The notes under the pieces are model-generated. The model saw only the letters and a list, made by a program, of their open reading frames with translations. It made no database searches and was not told the DNA's origin. Shown in pieces: positions 1-4,990 of a stretch of 5,184 bases of DNA. Location: positions 1 to 5,184 of the forward strand of contig JAEYWW010000165.1 in NCBI GenBank assembly GCA_023428805.1, read 5' to 3'. This stretch comes from Armatimonadota bacterium. Its GTDB lineage: Bacteria; Armatimonadota; Fimbriimonadia; Fimbriimonadales; Fimbriimonadaceae. Position 1 is the first letter of the stretch, and each line of letters opens with the position of its first letter. Both the position numbers and the translations under genes were made by a program.

Positions 1-115
1 TCACGCAATACAGAGCACCAAGGTGCTCACTCCAGAGCTCGACCCAGGTCGAGCACTTCTGGCAGACCACCACCCGTCCCGGCGGCGATTCGGCGTGAAG
101 CCCATCGCGGAACAT
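1..115 (-). CDS. Partial zinc-ribbon-like hypothetical protein (N-terminal 38 residues)
   Basis: The first 38 codons of a minus-strand gene that runs off the left edge. An in-frame stop at 128-130 makes the ATG at 113-115 the only ATG start, with a GGGTGAG Shine-Dalgarno-like stretch 11 bases upstream (127-133). The peptide has a CQKC pair at residues 20-23 and another Cys at 37 in the context ALYC, the spacing expected of a small treble-clef or zinc-ribbon fold, though the fourth ligand would lie outside the window. Third codon positions are strongly G/C, as in the clear genes nearby, which argues for real coding. It diverges from the VOC gene with 68 bases between starts. The function is not recognised. 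The call rests on the Cys pattern and codon composition only, so a chance open frame remains possible. Confidence 0.45.
   Translation of the reverse strand, partial: MFRDGLHAESPPGRVVVCQKCSTWVELWSEHLGALYCV
13..54. repeat. Two adjacent perfect inverted repeats with 2-base loops
   Basis: GAGCACC (13-19) and GGTGCTC (22-28) are separated by AA. GCTCGACC (37-44) and GGTCGAGC (47-54) are separated by CA. The hexamer GAGCAC recurs at 51-56, so the right arm of the second repeat could also pair with 23-28. All of this lies inside the putative zinc-ribbon reading frame. The repeats are directly visible; any role as a protein binding site or RNA structure is not shown. Confidence 0.4.
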
Positions 116-168
116 TGTGGGCCATGCTCACCCATTGATCGATCTTGGGGAATGGTTCGGGAAATTCG

Positions 169-177
169 TGCTATGAC
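169..177 (+). promoter_or_regulatory. Extended -10 promoter element of the VOC gene (leaderless type)
   Basis: TGC-TATGAC has the TGn extension and a TAnnn(C) hexamer. It ends exactly 6 bases before the ATG at 184, so transcription would start at or within a base or two of the start codon. The final base is C rather than the usual T. No good -35 box is visible at 17 bases; TTGGGG at 145-150 is 21 bases away. There is no usable Shine-Dalgarno, since the AGGG at 179-182 is only one base from the ATG. Confidence 0.5.
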
Positions 178-183
178 TAGGGC

Positions 184-588
184 ATGAAGCTGCTCGACTT
201 CTATCCGATCATTGTCACGGAAAAGTTGGCTGATTGCCGCGATTTCTATGTTCGCTGGTTTGGTCTGAGTCCGGTCTTTGAGTCCAGTTGGTTCGTCCTG
301 TTGGCATCGGACGAGGGGCAGGCCAGCCTCGCTTTCATGAGTCCAGATCACCCGTCTGCGCCCCCAGGTCCAGAAACGTTCGATGGCAGGGGAATGTGCT
401 TGGAATTCCAGGTCGAGAATGCCGCCGAAGAAGCAGTGAAGTTCCAGGATGTCGGACTGGGGCTTCCCCTCACGGACGAGCCATTTGGTCAACGCCGCTT
501 CGGCTTGTTTGATCCTGCCGGAACCTGGATTGATGTCGTGGAGCAAATTGAGCCCCAGCAGGGCTGGTGGGATCAGTATATGGTCTGA
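184..588 (+). CDS. VOC-superfamily (glyoxalase/bleomycin resistance fold) protein
   Basis: A 134-residue cytoplasmic protein with the vicinal-oxygen-chelate layout. The first beta-alpha unit has the typical FYV-WFGLSPVFES run (residues 21-34). A second unit begins at GMCLEFQV (70-77), and the family's closing strand motif RFGLFDPAGTWIDVVE lies at 105-120. The length matches single-domain members, which usually act as dimers. The first-strand residue often filled by a metal-binding His is absent (FYPIIV, 6-11), and the second-unit position is Glu74; Glu120 could be a ligand. A metal-dependent glyoxalase I is therefore unlikely, and a binding or resistance-type role is more plausible. The substrate is unknown. 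Its start is fixed by the extended -10 element 6 bases upstream. Its stop codon abuts the stop of the convergent YcxB-like gene. Confidence 0.9.
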   Translation: MKLLDFYPIIVTEKLADCRDFYVRWFGLSPVFESSWFVLLASDEGQASLAFMSPDHPSAPPGPETFDGRGMCLEFQVENAAEEAVKFQDVGLGLPLTDEPFGQRRFGLFDPAGTWIDVVEQIEPQQGWWDQYMV

Positions 589-591
589 TCA
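586..591. other. Shared palindromic double stop (TGATCA) between convergent genes
   Basis: TGA (586-588) ends the VOC gene on the plus strand. The adjoining TCA (589-591) is the TGA stop of the YcxB-like gene on the minus strand. The genes touch with no base between them, so any transcription terminator must lie inside the opposing coding sequence. No GC-rich hairpin with a T-run was seen at the junction. Confidence 0.9.
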
Positions 592-1059
592 GCGCCGCGT
601 TTCGGTGCGGACGATCTTGAGCGCTTCCTCAAAGTGTTCAGACGAATCGAAGTGCTCCCGCCTACACCAGATGATCGAATTTCGGTTTGTTTTGAGCATG
701 AAGCAGTGCTTCTTGGCGTGAACCAGCCTCAAGTTGGCCCAGTCGTACCGGTAGCTATCCTTGTCATCGGGATGGCAACTGATGCCGTTGTCGTCAATCT
801 GAAAATATCCGTGATACTTCGGGGAGCGGGAGTTCAAAAATGTCAATGCAACGACGAGCACTGCGAAGAAGGAGAGAATCAGGAGGAAAACAACCGAATC
901 TCGAGTCCTTCCCAATGAATTCGCAGTCAGCGCGTTCAGCAGAGACAGCCCCAGAATCAACGGAAGCAGATACTTCAAGCTTGGAAGAATCTTCCACACG
1001 AGATCGTTCCCGCCATAGACAACATGCTTGGTGCGAATCGGTGGAACGATATCAGCCAT
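589..1059 (-). CDS. Membrane protein with YcxB-like C-terminal domain
   Basis: A 156-residue protein and the last gene of the minus-strand operon. Two hydrophobic helices (about 28-44 and 55-75) form a hairpin in the inner membrane with a short polar link. The soluble tail (about 83-152) follows the YcxB pattern: DDNGISC (89-95), then YRYDWANLRLV (103-113), then HCFMLKT (118-124), SIIW (128-131) and HFDSSEHF (136-143). That small PH-like domain usually follows such a two-helix hairpin; its biochemical role is not established. The ATG at 1057-1059 lies inside the end of the nitrilase gene (8-base overlap), with GAGG just upstream, indicating translational coupling. The frame stays open upstream to 1311, but that part lies within the nitrilase gene and looks non-coding. 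The family assignment is by motif pattern and is moderately sure. Confidence 0.8.
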   Translation of the reverse strand: MADIVPPIRTKHVVYGGNDLVWKILPSLKYLLPLILGLSLLNALTANSLGRTRDSVVFLLILSFFAVLVVALTFLNSRSPKYHGYFQIDDNGISCHPDDKDSYRYDWANLRLVHAKKHCFMLKTNRNSIIWCRREHFDSSEHFEEALKIVRTETRR

Positions 1060-1915
1060 CAACCTCAGTTTCCCGAACCAAATCCTGCACTCGCGCCCAG
1101 CGTGATTGCAGGTCGTTGAGCAGGGGAGATTTCGAGCGGGCGATGCGGCAGAGGTCGAAGTCGATTTCCGCAACGACAATGGCTTCGCCCAGCGCCGGCG
1201 ACTGACCGAGATTCTCTCCCAGCGGAGACCAGATGGATGATGTGCCCGCCAGTCCCTTGCCTCCCTCGAACCCGGCAAGACAGGAGGCCAGCGCGAACAT
1301 TCCATGCTCATCGGCGAGGGCCTTGAGCATCCGTTCGTAGCGCAGCACGTTGCCGGGCTTCTCCTCCGAGAATCCGCGGGCGGGCGAAGCGATGGGGACG
1401 ATCACCATTTCGGCTCCGCTGACGGCGACCAGAGGGGACATCACAGAGTGCCACACATCTTCGCAGATCAGGATTCCCAGCCGTCCAAAACGAGTGTTGA
1501 AAACCCCCAGATCCTGCCCGGTTTGCGCGTAGCGCTCCTCGTCGAACACGCCGTAGGTGGGGAGGAAGAATTTGCGATAGACGTGCGTCACCCGGGGAGA
1601 GTCGCCAAGCTCAAAGTAGCCTGCCGAGTTGAAGGGCTGGCCGTAATTCTTCTCGTAAAACCCGACGACAACATCGACGGGTCGGGAGAGCGTTCCGACT
1701 GCCGTGCTCAGCCGCGCAAGCAGCTCCCCCGGCTCCAGAGCGACTTCATTGACCCCGGCCTCGATCGCGTATCCGCTGACGGCACACTCGGGGAACACCA
1801 CCAGCTCGGCACCTTCTTCCGCGCATTGACGGATGATCTCGCCCATCCGCCGAACATTCTCGACCACGTCCCCCATGCGGGGCGCAAATTGAACCGCAGC
1901 TGCGGTGAAGGGCAT
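1052..1915 (-). CDS. Carbon-nitrogen hydrolase (nitrilase superfamily), NAD-synthetase-amidase-like
   Basis: A 287-residue cytoplasmic amidase, full length for a single-domain nitrilase-superfamily enzyme. The catalytic triad is visible: Glu43 in VVFPECAVSGY, Lys115 in YRKFFLP and Cys151 in ILICEDVWHS. Members hydrolyse amide C-N bonds through a Cys thioester. The segment FLPTYGVFDEERY (117-129), ICEDVW (150-155) and the later ASP (176-178) resemble the glutamine-amidase domain of NAD synthetase more than omega-amidase or N-carbamoylputrescine amidase. No synthetase domain is attached and none is encoded nearby, so the protein probably acts on a free amide; the substrate is unknown. It lies 37 bases downstream of the GyrI-like gene, with its own TAGACT hexamer in that gap, and overlaps the YcxB-like gene downstream. 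The ATG at 1913-1915 fits the N-terminal strand MPFTAAAVQFAPR, so the start is secure. Confidence 0.93.
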   Translation of the reverse strand: MPFTAAAVQFAPRMGDVVENVRRMGEIIRQCAEEGAELVVFPECAVSGYAIEAGVNEVALEPGELLARLSTAVGTLSRPVDVVVGFYEKNYGQPFNSAGYFELGDSPRVTHVYRKFFLPTYGVFDEERYAQTGQDLGVFNTRFGRLGILICEDVWHSVMSPLVAVSGAEMVIVPIASPARGFSEEKPGNVLRYERMLKALADEHGMFALASCLAGFEGGKGLAGTSSIWSPLGENLGQSPALGEAIVVAEIDFDLCRIARSKSPLLNDLQSRWARVQDLVRETEVDG

Positions 1916-1921
1916 GAAGCG

Positions 1922-1927
1922 AGTCTA
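1922..1927 (-). promoter_or_regulatory. -10 element of the nitrilase gene (leaderless type, internal to operon)
   Basis: On the minus strand TAGACT matches TAnnnT and is followed by exactly 6 bases (CGCTTC) and then the ATG. It sits in the 37-base gap after the GyrI-like stop. The bases before it are AGG, so the TGn extension is missing. No clear -35 box or properly spaced Shine-Dalgarno was seen. It may let the nitrilase and YcxB-like genes be expressed independently of the upstream gene. Confidence 0.4.
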
Positions 1928-1952
1928 CCTATGGGCAGGTTCGAGCTGCGAA

Positions 1953-2417
1953 CTACCGAATCGGCATGTACATATCGGTCCTCACCTCCTCCGGGGGAAC
2001 CTCGCTGCAGTCGTTCATGTATTGCTCAAAGGAGTCGCGATCTCCCAGTTCAAATCCAGCGGCCGGGATCGCTTCATTGATGAAGGTCTTCCAGGCGTCG
2101 CCGAGTCCCTCATACGGACCCAGGTGAGTGGCGAGGGCATAGCGTCCGCCCTTGATGTGCGCCACTTCCGGCTTTCCCTCGCCCTCCGGTGGCTCGTATC
2201 CCTCGGGAACGATCAATCCTGCATAAGATTCCAGCAGATGCGGCTCATTGCCGCAAGTCTCGGCGCACCAAACCCCGACTGCTCCCTGGAGCGGGCAGTT
2301 GTTCGCTTCCGCCCATTGAGAGATGCGCTCGAAATGCGGCCCAATCTCGTGGTAGGGGCCGATGTGCTTGTAGGCGACGAGTCGGATCGGCCCAATTTCG
2401 ACGGCACGGACATCCAT
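1953..2417 (-). CDS. GyrI-like small-molecule-binding domain protein (stand-alone)
   Basis: A 154-residue protein covering only the GyrI/AraC-effector-binding fold, with no helix-turn-helix. The fold is two SHS2-like halves, and both signature turns are visible: AYKHIGPYHEIG (15-26) and ALATHLGPYEGLG (94-106). The closing FEQYMND (130-136) followed by PPEEVRTDMYMPIR is the classic family C-terminus, containing the conserved ligand-facing Glu. Such proteins bind hydrophobic or cationic small molecules; some act as gyrase inhibitors, and related domains are reported to hydrolyse xenobiotics. It is first in a minus-strand operon with a nitrilase and a membrane protein. The ATG at 2415-2417 was chosen because a TAGAAT element ends 6 bases before it. 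A GTG two codons further up (2421-2423) would add Met-Arg but overlap that spacer. Confidence 0.9.
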   Translation of the reverse strand: MDVRAVEIGPIRLVAYKHIGPYHEIGPHFERISQWAEANNCPLQGAVGVWCAETCGNEPHLLESYAGLIVPEGYEPPEGEGKPEVAHIKGGRYALATHLGPYEGLGDAWKTFINEAIPAAGFELGDRDSFEQYMNDCSEVPPEEVRTDMYMPIR

Positions 2418-2423
2418 GCGCAC

Positions 2424-2432
2424 ATTCTATCA
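2424..2432 (-). promoter_or_regulatory. Extended -10 promoter of the GyrI-nitrilase-YcxB operon (leaderless type)
   Basis: On the minus strand TGA-TAGAAT is a strong extended -10 (five of six match TATAAT) followed by 6 bases (GTGCGC) and the ATG at 2417. It shares GTGATAG with the promoter element of the DUF6624 gene. The region 17 bases upstream (ACGATC) is a poor -35 box. The rest of the 125-base divergent gap (to 2542) shows no other clear site. Confidence 0.55.
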
Positions 2433-2521
2433 CTGGTCGAAACCCCGATCGTTCCTGCGCAGATCAGGCATTGAGTCTGGATTCCAACGGAGACTCTGCC
2501 GGAATTGAACGAAGTCTCTGC

Positions 2522-2530
2522 GGAGAGGGA
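2522..2530 (+). promoter_or_regulatory. Shine-Dalgarno-like purine run before the GTG start of the first exported paralogue
   Basis: GGAGAGGGA is the best ribosome-binding-like stretch in the window, but it ends 12 bases before the GTG at 2543, longer than the usual 5-9. It helps choose the GTG, because no ATG is in frame before the signal peptide. Confidence 0.35.
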
Positions 2531-2542
2531 CAAACTTGGACT

Positions 2543-3055
2543 GTGGATGCCGAGCTTGCGAAGACGGCGGCGATTTCGTCTCTGCTGACGATTGGGATTG
2601 TCAGCTTCTTTCATGCCGCCTCCTGCGTGGCTGCGCCAACAACCCAAAATACACCTGGCGTTCTGTTCACCATCCAACGCGACGGCGGCAGACTGCGGGC
2701 GACGATCAAGAACACCTCGAAGGATACGGCGATCTACAGCACCTATCCGTTGGATTGGAGCGTGATGGTGTATGGCTGGAACGGGGCCATGCTGTCCAAC
2801 GCCAAGCATTGGTATGGCGCGCCCAGCGAGGCTGCCGAAACACAGGCAAACATCCGCGTGCTGGCCCCGAATGAAGAGCAGACATTTCTGCTCTCAGCCC
2901 ATCGATGGGGAGAGCCGCTGCATCTGAATTCTGTGGTCGGAGAGGTTGTTGTGACCTATCGTCGCACAGGGGATCCCTATTCCGACGAGCTGATCCCCAA
3001 AATCCCGAACTCCTTCGTTGTGAAATCGCTGCAGTCGAGGCGACGCCTGCCATGA
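2543..3055 (+). CDS. Exported protein of unknown function, paralogue 1 of a tandem pair
   Basis: A 170-residue protein. GTG is taken as the start because no in-frame ATG precedes the signal peptide and a purine-rich run lies just upstream. Residues 1-31 look like a Sec signal: Lys7, a hydrophobic core at about 9-24, then AASCVAA before APTT. The Cys at 28 lacks a proper lipobox, so a lipoprotein is less likely. The mature part (about 38-162) alternates hydrophobic and polar residues like a beta sandwich. Features include GGRLRATIKN (48-57), YSTYPLDW (65-72), RVLAPNEEQTF (105-115) and GEVVVTY (133-139). These line up with the next gene's product, so the two are paralogues. There is no C-terminal anchor; the protein is presumably periplasmic or secreted. 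Its stop overlaps the next start by ATGA. The family is not recognised; it loosely resembles Ig-like or intracellular-proteinase-inhibitor-type domains. Confidence 0.7.
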   Translation: MDAELAKTAAISSLLTIGIVSFFHAASCVAAPTTQNTPGVLFTIQRDGGRLRATIKNTSKDTAIYSTYPLDWSVMVYGWNGAMLSNAKHWYGAPSEAAETQANIRVLAPNEEQTFLLSAHRWGEPLHLNSVVGEVVVTYRRTGDPYSDELIPKIPNSFVVKSLQSRRRLP

Positions 3056-3729
3056 CTGAGCCCAGGCGACACCACCCGCGGCAGGCTGCTGTCTTCTTCT
3101 TGTCCGCGCTTGTCACCCTCACGCTCTATCAGGGCTCGACCTGCCTCTCAGGATCGATTCCGCCCGCCCGGACTTCAGCCGCCTCATCTGCGACGCTTGA
3201 ACTTCGTTTGATCCAAGGAAAGCTGCATGCGAAACTCGTCAACGACACGGACCAGGGATTTCTCTACAGTCGTCATCCCCCGCGATGGAAGTTTGAGATT
3301 CGGGATCAGTCCGGAGTTGAACTCGCAAATTCTGCGTCGTTCTTTGCGCGCCGCGACTATCCGGTTGAGAGAGAGTCGGATTGGAGGGTGCTGGGGCGGG
3401 GTGAAACGCATGCTTTCATCATTCCGCACGGCCCGCTGGACTTGAAGGGGAGGCAGGGAACGGCAGCCGTGACCTATACGGCGGGAAAGAAGGCGGCGGT
3501 GCCGGATGTCAGCGAATCTCTTCCGCCTCTGTCTGCCGAGTGCCTCTGGATAAATGAACGCTCAGGCTCACTGAAGTGCGGGAATCCGACAGCCCGACTG
3601 AAGTCGAGCCCTCCGTTTGCCGTCTCCCGCATCGCCATCCTGCTTGCGCTCGGGTTGGCCATGCTCGCAGGCGGATATTGGTACATCAAATCGCAGGCGA
3701 TTGGAGTCGAGCCGGAGGCGGCGGAGTAG
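3052..3729 (+). CDS. Membrane-anchored exported protein of unknown function, paralogue 2 of the tandem pair
   Basis: A 225-residue protein whose ATG forms an ATGA overlap with the preceding stop, so translation is probably coupled. A basic N-terminus (RRHHPRQ) precedes a hydrophobic signal or anchor (about 12-26). The middle (about 47-142) matches paralogue 1 with a constant 7-residue offset. Shared residues include G56, L58, A60, N64, YS 72-73, P76, W79, G88, L91, N93, E106, RVL 112-114, E118 and F122. After a 4-residue deletion, VTY (140-142) also matches. A C-terminal extension follows, with Cys164 and Cys176 that could form a disulfide. Next come one transmembrane helix (about 193-212) and a short acidic tail ending EPEAAE. 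The likely topology places the beta domain outside the cytoplasm. Its function is unknown. A longer in-frame reading back to 2905 would lie inside paralogue 1 and is rejected. Confidence 0.8.
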   Translation: MTEPRRHHPRQAAVFFLSALVTLTLYQGSTCLSGSIPPARTSAASSATLELRLIQGKLHAKLVNDTDQGFLYSRHPPRWKFEIRDQSGVELANSASFFARRDYPVERESDWRVLGRGETHAFIIPHGPLDLKGRQGTAAVTYTAGKKAAVPDVSESLPPLSAECLWINERSGSLKCGNPTARLKSSPPFAVSRIAILLALGLAMLAGGYWYIKSQAIGVEPEAAE

Positions 3730-3741
3730 GGCGGTCTGGCT

Positions 3742-3777
3742 GCGGTCATCACCGCCGAAAAGCCTGAGCTTCTCGGC
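3742..3777 (+). terminator. Possible hairpin terminator without T-run after the paralogue pair
   Basis: A stem of GCCGAAAAGC (3754-3763) and GCTTCTCGGC (3768-3777), with one mismatch and a CTGA loop, follows the stop at 3729. A second small hairpin (GCGGT 3742-3746 with ACCGC 3751-3755) overlaps it by two bases. No T-rich tail follows, so it is not a standard intrinsic terminator. It could be a Rho-linked or processing structure in the 81-base gap before the next gene. Confidence 0.3.
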
Positions 3778-3795
3778 AGCGGACTGGGCTCTATG

Positions 3796-3804
3796 TGATA
3801 GTCT
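3796..3804 (+). promoter_or_regulatory. Extended -10 promoter element of the DUF6624 gene (leaderless type)
   Basis: TGA-TAGTCT carries the TGn extension and fits TAnnnT. Six bases (CCAGCC) separate it from the ATG at 3811. No Shine-Dalgarno is present. The GTGATAG core is identical to that of the GyrI operon promoter on the other strand. Confidence 0.5.
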
Positions 3805-3810
3805 CCAGCC

Positions 3811-4416
3811 ATGTTGATTTCTGCGGTTGCGCTTGCTGTGTCCGCGTTCCAATGGCCTGCCGATCCGATGGTCAAGGAGCGGTGTTTTCTGATTGCCGGG
3901 ATGTACATGACCGATCAGGAGGCGCGGATGCGAATGATCGACCTTACGAACAAGGGCGAAACGAAGAAGCTGCAGATCGCCATTCGCGAAATGAACGAGA
4001 TTGATCGAGCCAACACTCAGGCAATGAAGAAGATCGTTCTCGCCTACGGCTGGCCGACGATCACCGAGTATGGGCAGAGCTTTGCCGGAATGGCTCATAT
4101 CCTGGTGCAGCATGCCGACCACGACCTGCCATTTCAACGAAAAGTCCTCCGCTTGATGACGCCCATGGTGGATCGAGGGGATGTGGATGCGACCAGCTAC
4201 GCGTATCTGTGGGATCGTGTGGCGGTGAACTCGAAGCAGAAGCAGAGGTATGGAACTCAGGGGTATTTCGAGAGGCGCAAGTACATTTTGAGGCCGGTCG
4301 AGGACCCCAAGAACCTGGACAAGCGCAGGGCAAAAGTCGGCATGGGGCCAGCTAAGGACTACATCAAGATGGTCGAAGAGTTCTACTTCCCGAAAACTAA
4401 TGCCGGAGCCAGGTGA
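3811..4416 (+). CDS. DUF6624-type exported protein
   Basis: A 201-residue protein. A short hydrophobic N-terminus (MLISAVALAVSAFQWP) is probably a signal peptide, though it lacks a positive charge. The body carries the marks I associate with DUF6624: DQEAR (35-39), DRANTQAMKKIV (65-76), YGWPTITEYG (79-88), LVQHADHDLPFQ (98-109), AYLWDRVAV (131-139), QRYGTQ (145-150) and a final VGMGP (176-180). The family's biochemical role is not known; the invariant His, Asp and Gln residues of LVQHADHD and the YGTQ motif suggest an active or binding site, which is inference. The start is chosen by the -10 element 6 bases upstream. Its last 20 bases overlap the convergent hydrolase gene. Confidence 0.85.
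   Translation: MLISAVALAVSAFQWPADPMVKERCFLIAGMYMTDQEARMRMIDLTNKGETKKLQIAIREMNEIDRANTQAMKKIVLAYGWPTITEYGQSFAGMAHILVQHADHDLPFQRKVLRLMTPMVDRGDVDATSYAYLWDRVAVNSKQKQRYGTQGYFERRKYILRPVEDPKNLDKRRAKVGMGPAKDYIKMVEEFYFPKTNAGAR
4397..4416. other. 20-base tail-to-tail overlap of convergent genes
   Basis: The final codons of the DUF6624 gene (stop TGA 4414-4416, plus) and of the NlpC/P60-like gene (stop TAG 4397-4399, minus) share these bases in opposite strands. Both proteins are well supported up to this point, so the overlap is real unless a frameshift error moved one stop. Confidence 0.8.
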
Positions 4417-4966
4417 GGTCGCCGAGGTAGACGCCTTTTCGACGCATCAACTCCGCAAAATCCTCTTCCTTCTGCACCGCGACTCCACCCATCGTGGCGG
4501 AATTGTGGACGTAGACATCGCCTTTCTCTGTTCGGACCAGGATTCCGCAGTGCCCTTGCTCCTCCGTGCCGCTTTCGTAGCGAACGACAAAGATGTCCCC
4601 GGTCAGTCTTGGTCCTCGCGCCAGACCAAGTCCAACGAGATAGCGGCGATTGGGGTCGGCGAGGTCGGCGGTGGTCAGGCGTTCCGGCACCTTTGCTCCC
4701 GAAGCCCGCAGGAAGTCTGAGACGAAGGTCGAACAATCGTTCGGCCCGAACTTGTATCTTCCGCCTTTGACCCGAAACTCTTCGATGGCCTGTTGGACCG
4801 GAGCGGGAAGGTCTTTCTCAGCGACGCTCCAGGGGCGTTGCTCCATAGAAATTTCGCCCATTGACCAGACGTTCCGACCTCTCACGGAGTCAGAGTAGAT
4901 CGCGGCCGCGACGAGCGCGGCCACGATCAATCCTGCTCCCATCAAGGGCCAGCGACGACTCGCCAT
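4397..4966 (-). CDS. Membrane-anchored NlpC/P60-like cysteine hydrolase
   Basis: A 189-residue protein. Residues 9-23 form an uncleaved anchor or signal peptide after a basic MASRR start, so the enzyme part faces the periplasm or cell surface. The papain-like NlpC/P60 order is visible. The nucleophile is Cys78 in YKFGPNDCSTFVSDFL. TGDIFVVRY (122-130) precedes His139 in QGHCGILV. A third polar residue, probably His153 in YVHNS, completes a Cys-His-His triad. Family members cut peptide or amide bonds in peptidoglycan stem peptides, and related enzymes act on other amides. The substrate is inferred, not seen. The start lies 24 bases after the stop of the nitroreductase-family gene, suggesting one transcript. 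A weak CACAAT seven bases before the ATG could be a further promoter. The 3' end overlaps the DUF6624 gene by 20 bases. Confidence 0.82.
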   Translation of the reverse strand: MASRRWPLMGAGLIVAALVAAAIYSDSVRGRNVWSMGEISMEQRPWSVAEKDLPAPVQQAIEEFRVKGGRYKFGPNDCSTFVSDFLRASGAKVPERLTTADLADPNRRYLVGLGLARGPRLTGDIFVVRYESGTEEQGHCGILVRTEKGDVYVHNSATMGGVAVQKEEDFAELMRRKGVYLGDLTWLRH

Positions 4967-4990
4967 TGCCGTGATTGTGGCGCAGAACTT

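Noticed and set aside
1..546. Long minus-strand open frame (181 codons) opposite the VOC gene
   Set aside because: It lies antisense to a clear VOC protein, has no recognisable motif and is rich in Arg, Ser and Pro as expected of a shadow frame. Its last codons conflict with the better zinc-ribbon frame.
1060..1311. Longer N-terminus for the YcxB-like protein
   Set aside because: This part overlaps the nitrilase in another frame; the ATG at 1059 gives a normal two-helix protein and a coupling overlap.
1304..2080. Plus-strand open frame (258 codons) opposite the nitrilase
   Set aside because: It is antisense to a protein with an intact catalytic triad; the composition is His/Arg/Gly-rich and no domain is visible.
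2421..2423. GTG start for the GyrI-like gene
   Set aside because: It falls directly beside the -10 hexamer, while the ATG at 2417 keeps the same 6-base spacing as three other genes. It is not fully excluded.
2189..2542. Longer N-terminus for the first exported paralogue
   Set aside because: It would run through the GyrI-like gene on the other strand and bury the signal peptide in the middle of the protein.
2618..2630. Lipoprotein signal at Cys28 of the first paralogue (AASC)
   Set aside because: The residue three before the Cys is Ala rather than Leu, Val or Ile; an ordinary signal-peptidase site after CVAA fits at least as well.
2213..2809. Minus-strand open frame across the GyrI-like gene start and first paralogue
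   Set aside because: It crosses two supported genes and the divergent promoter region, with no motif of its own.
3568..4137. Minus-strand open frame opposite paralogue 2 and the DUF6624 gene
   Set aside because: It spans two genes and the gap between them; residues look random and no start signal is present.
2210..4936. Fourteen-base repeat ACGATCAATCCTGC at about 2210 and 4923
   Set aside because: Both copies encode the same hydrophobic peptide AGLIV within unrelated proteins, so chance is the simplest explanation.
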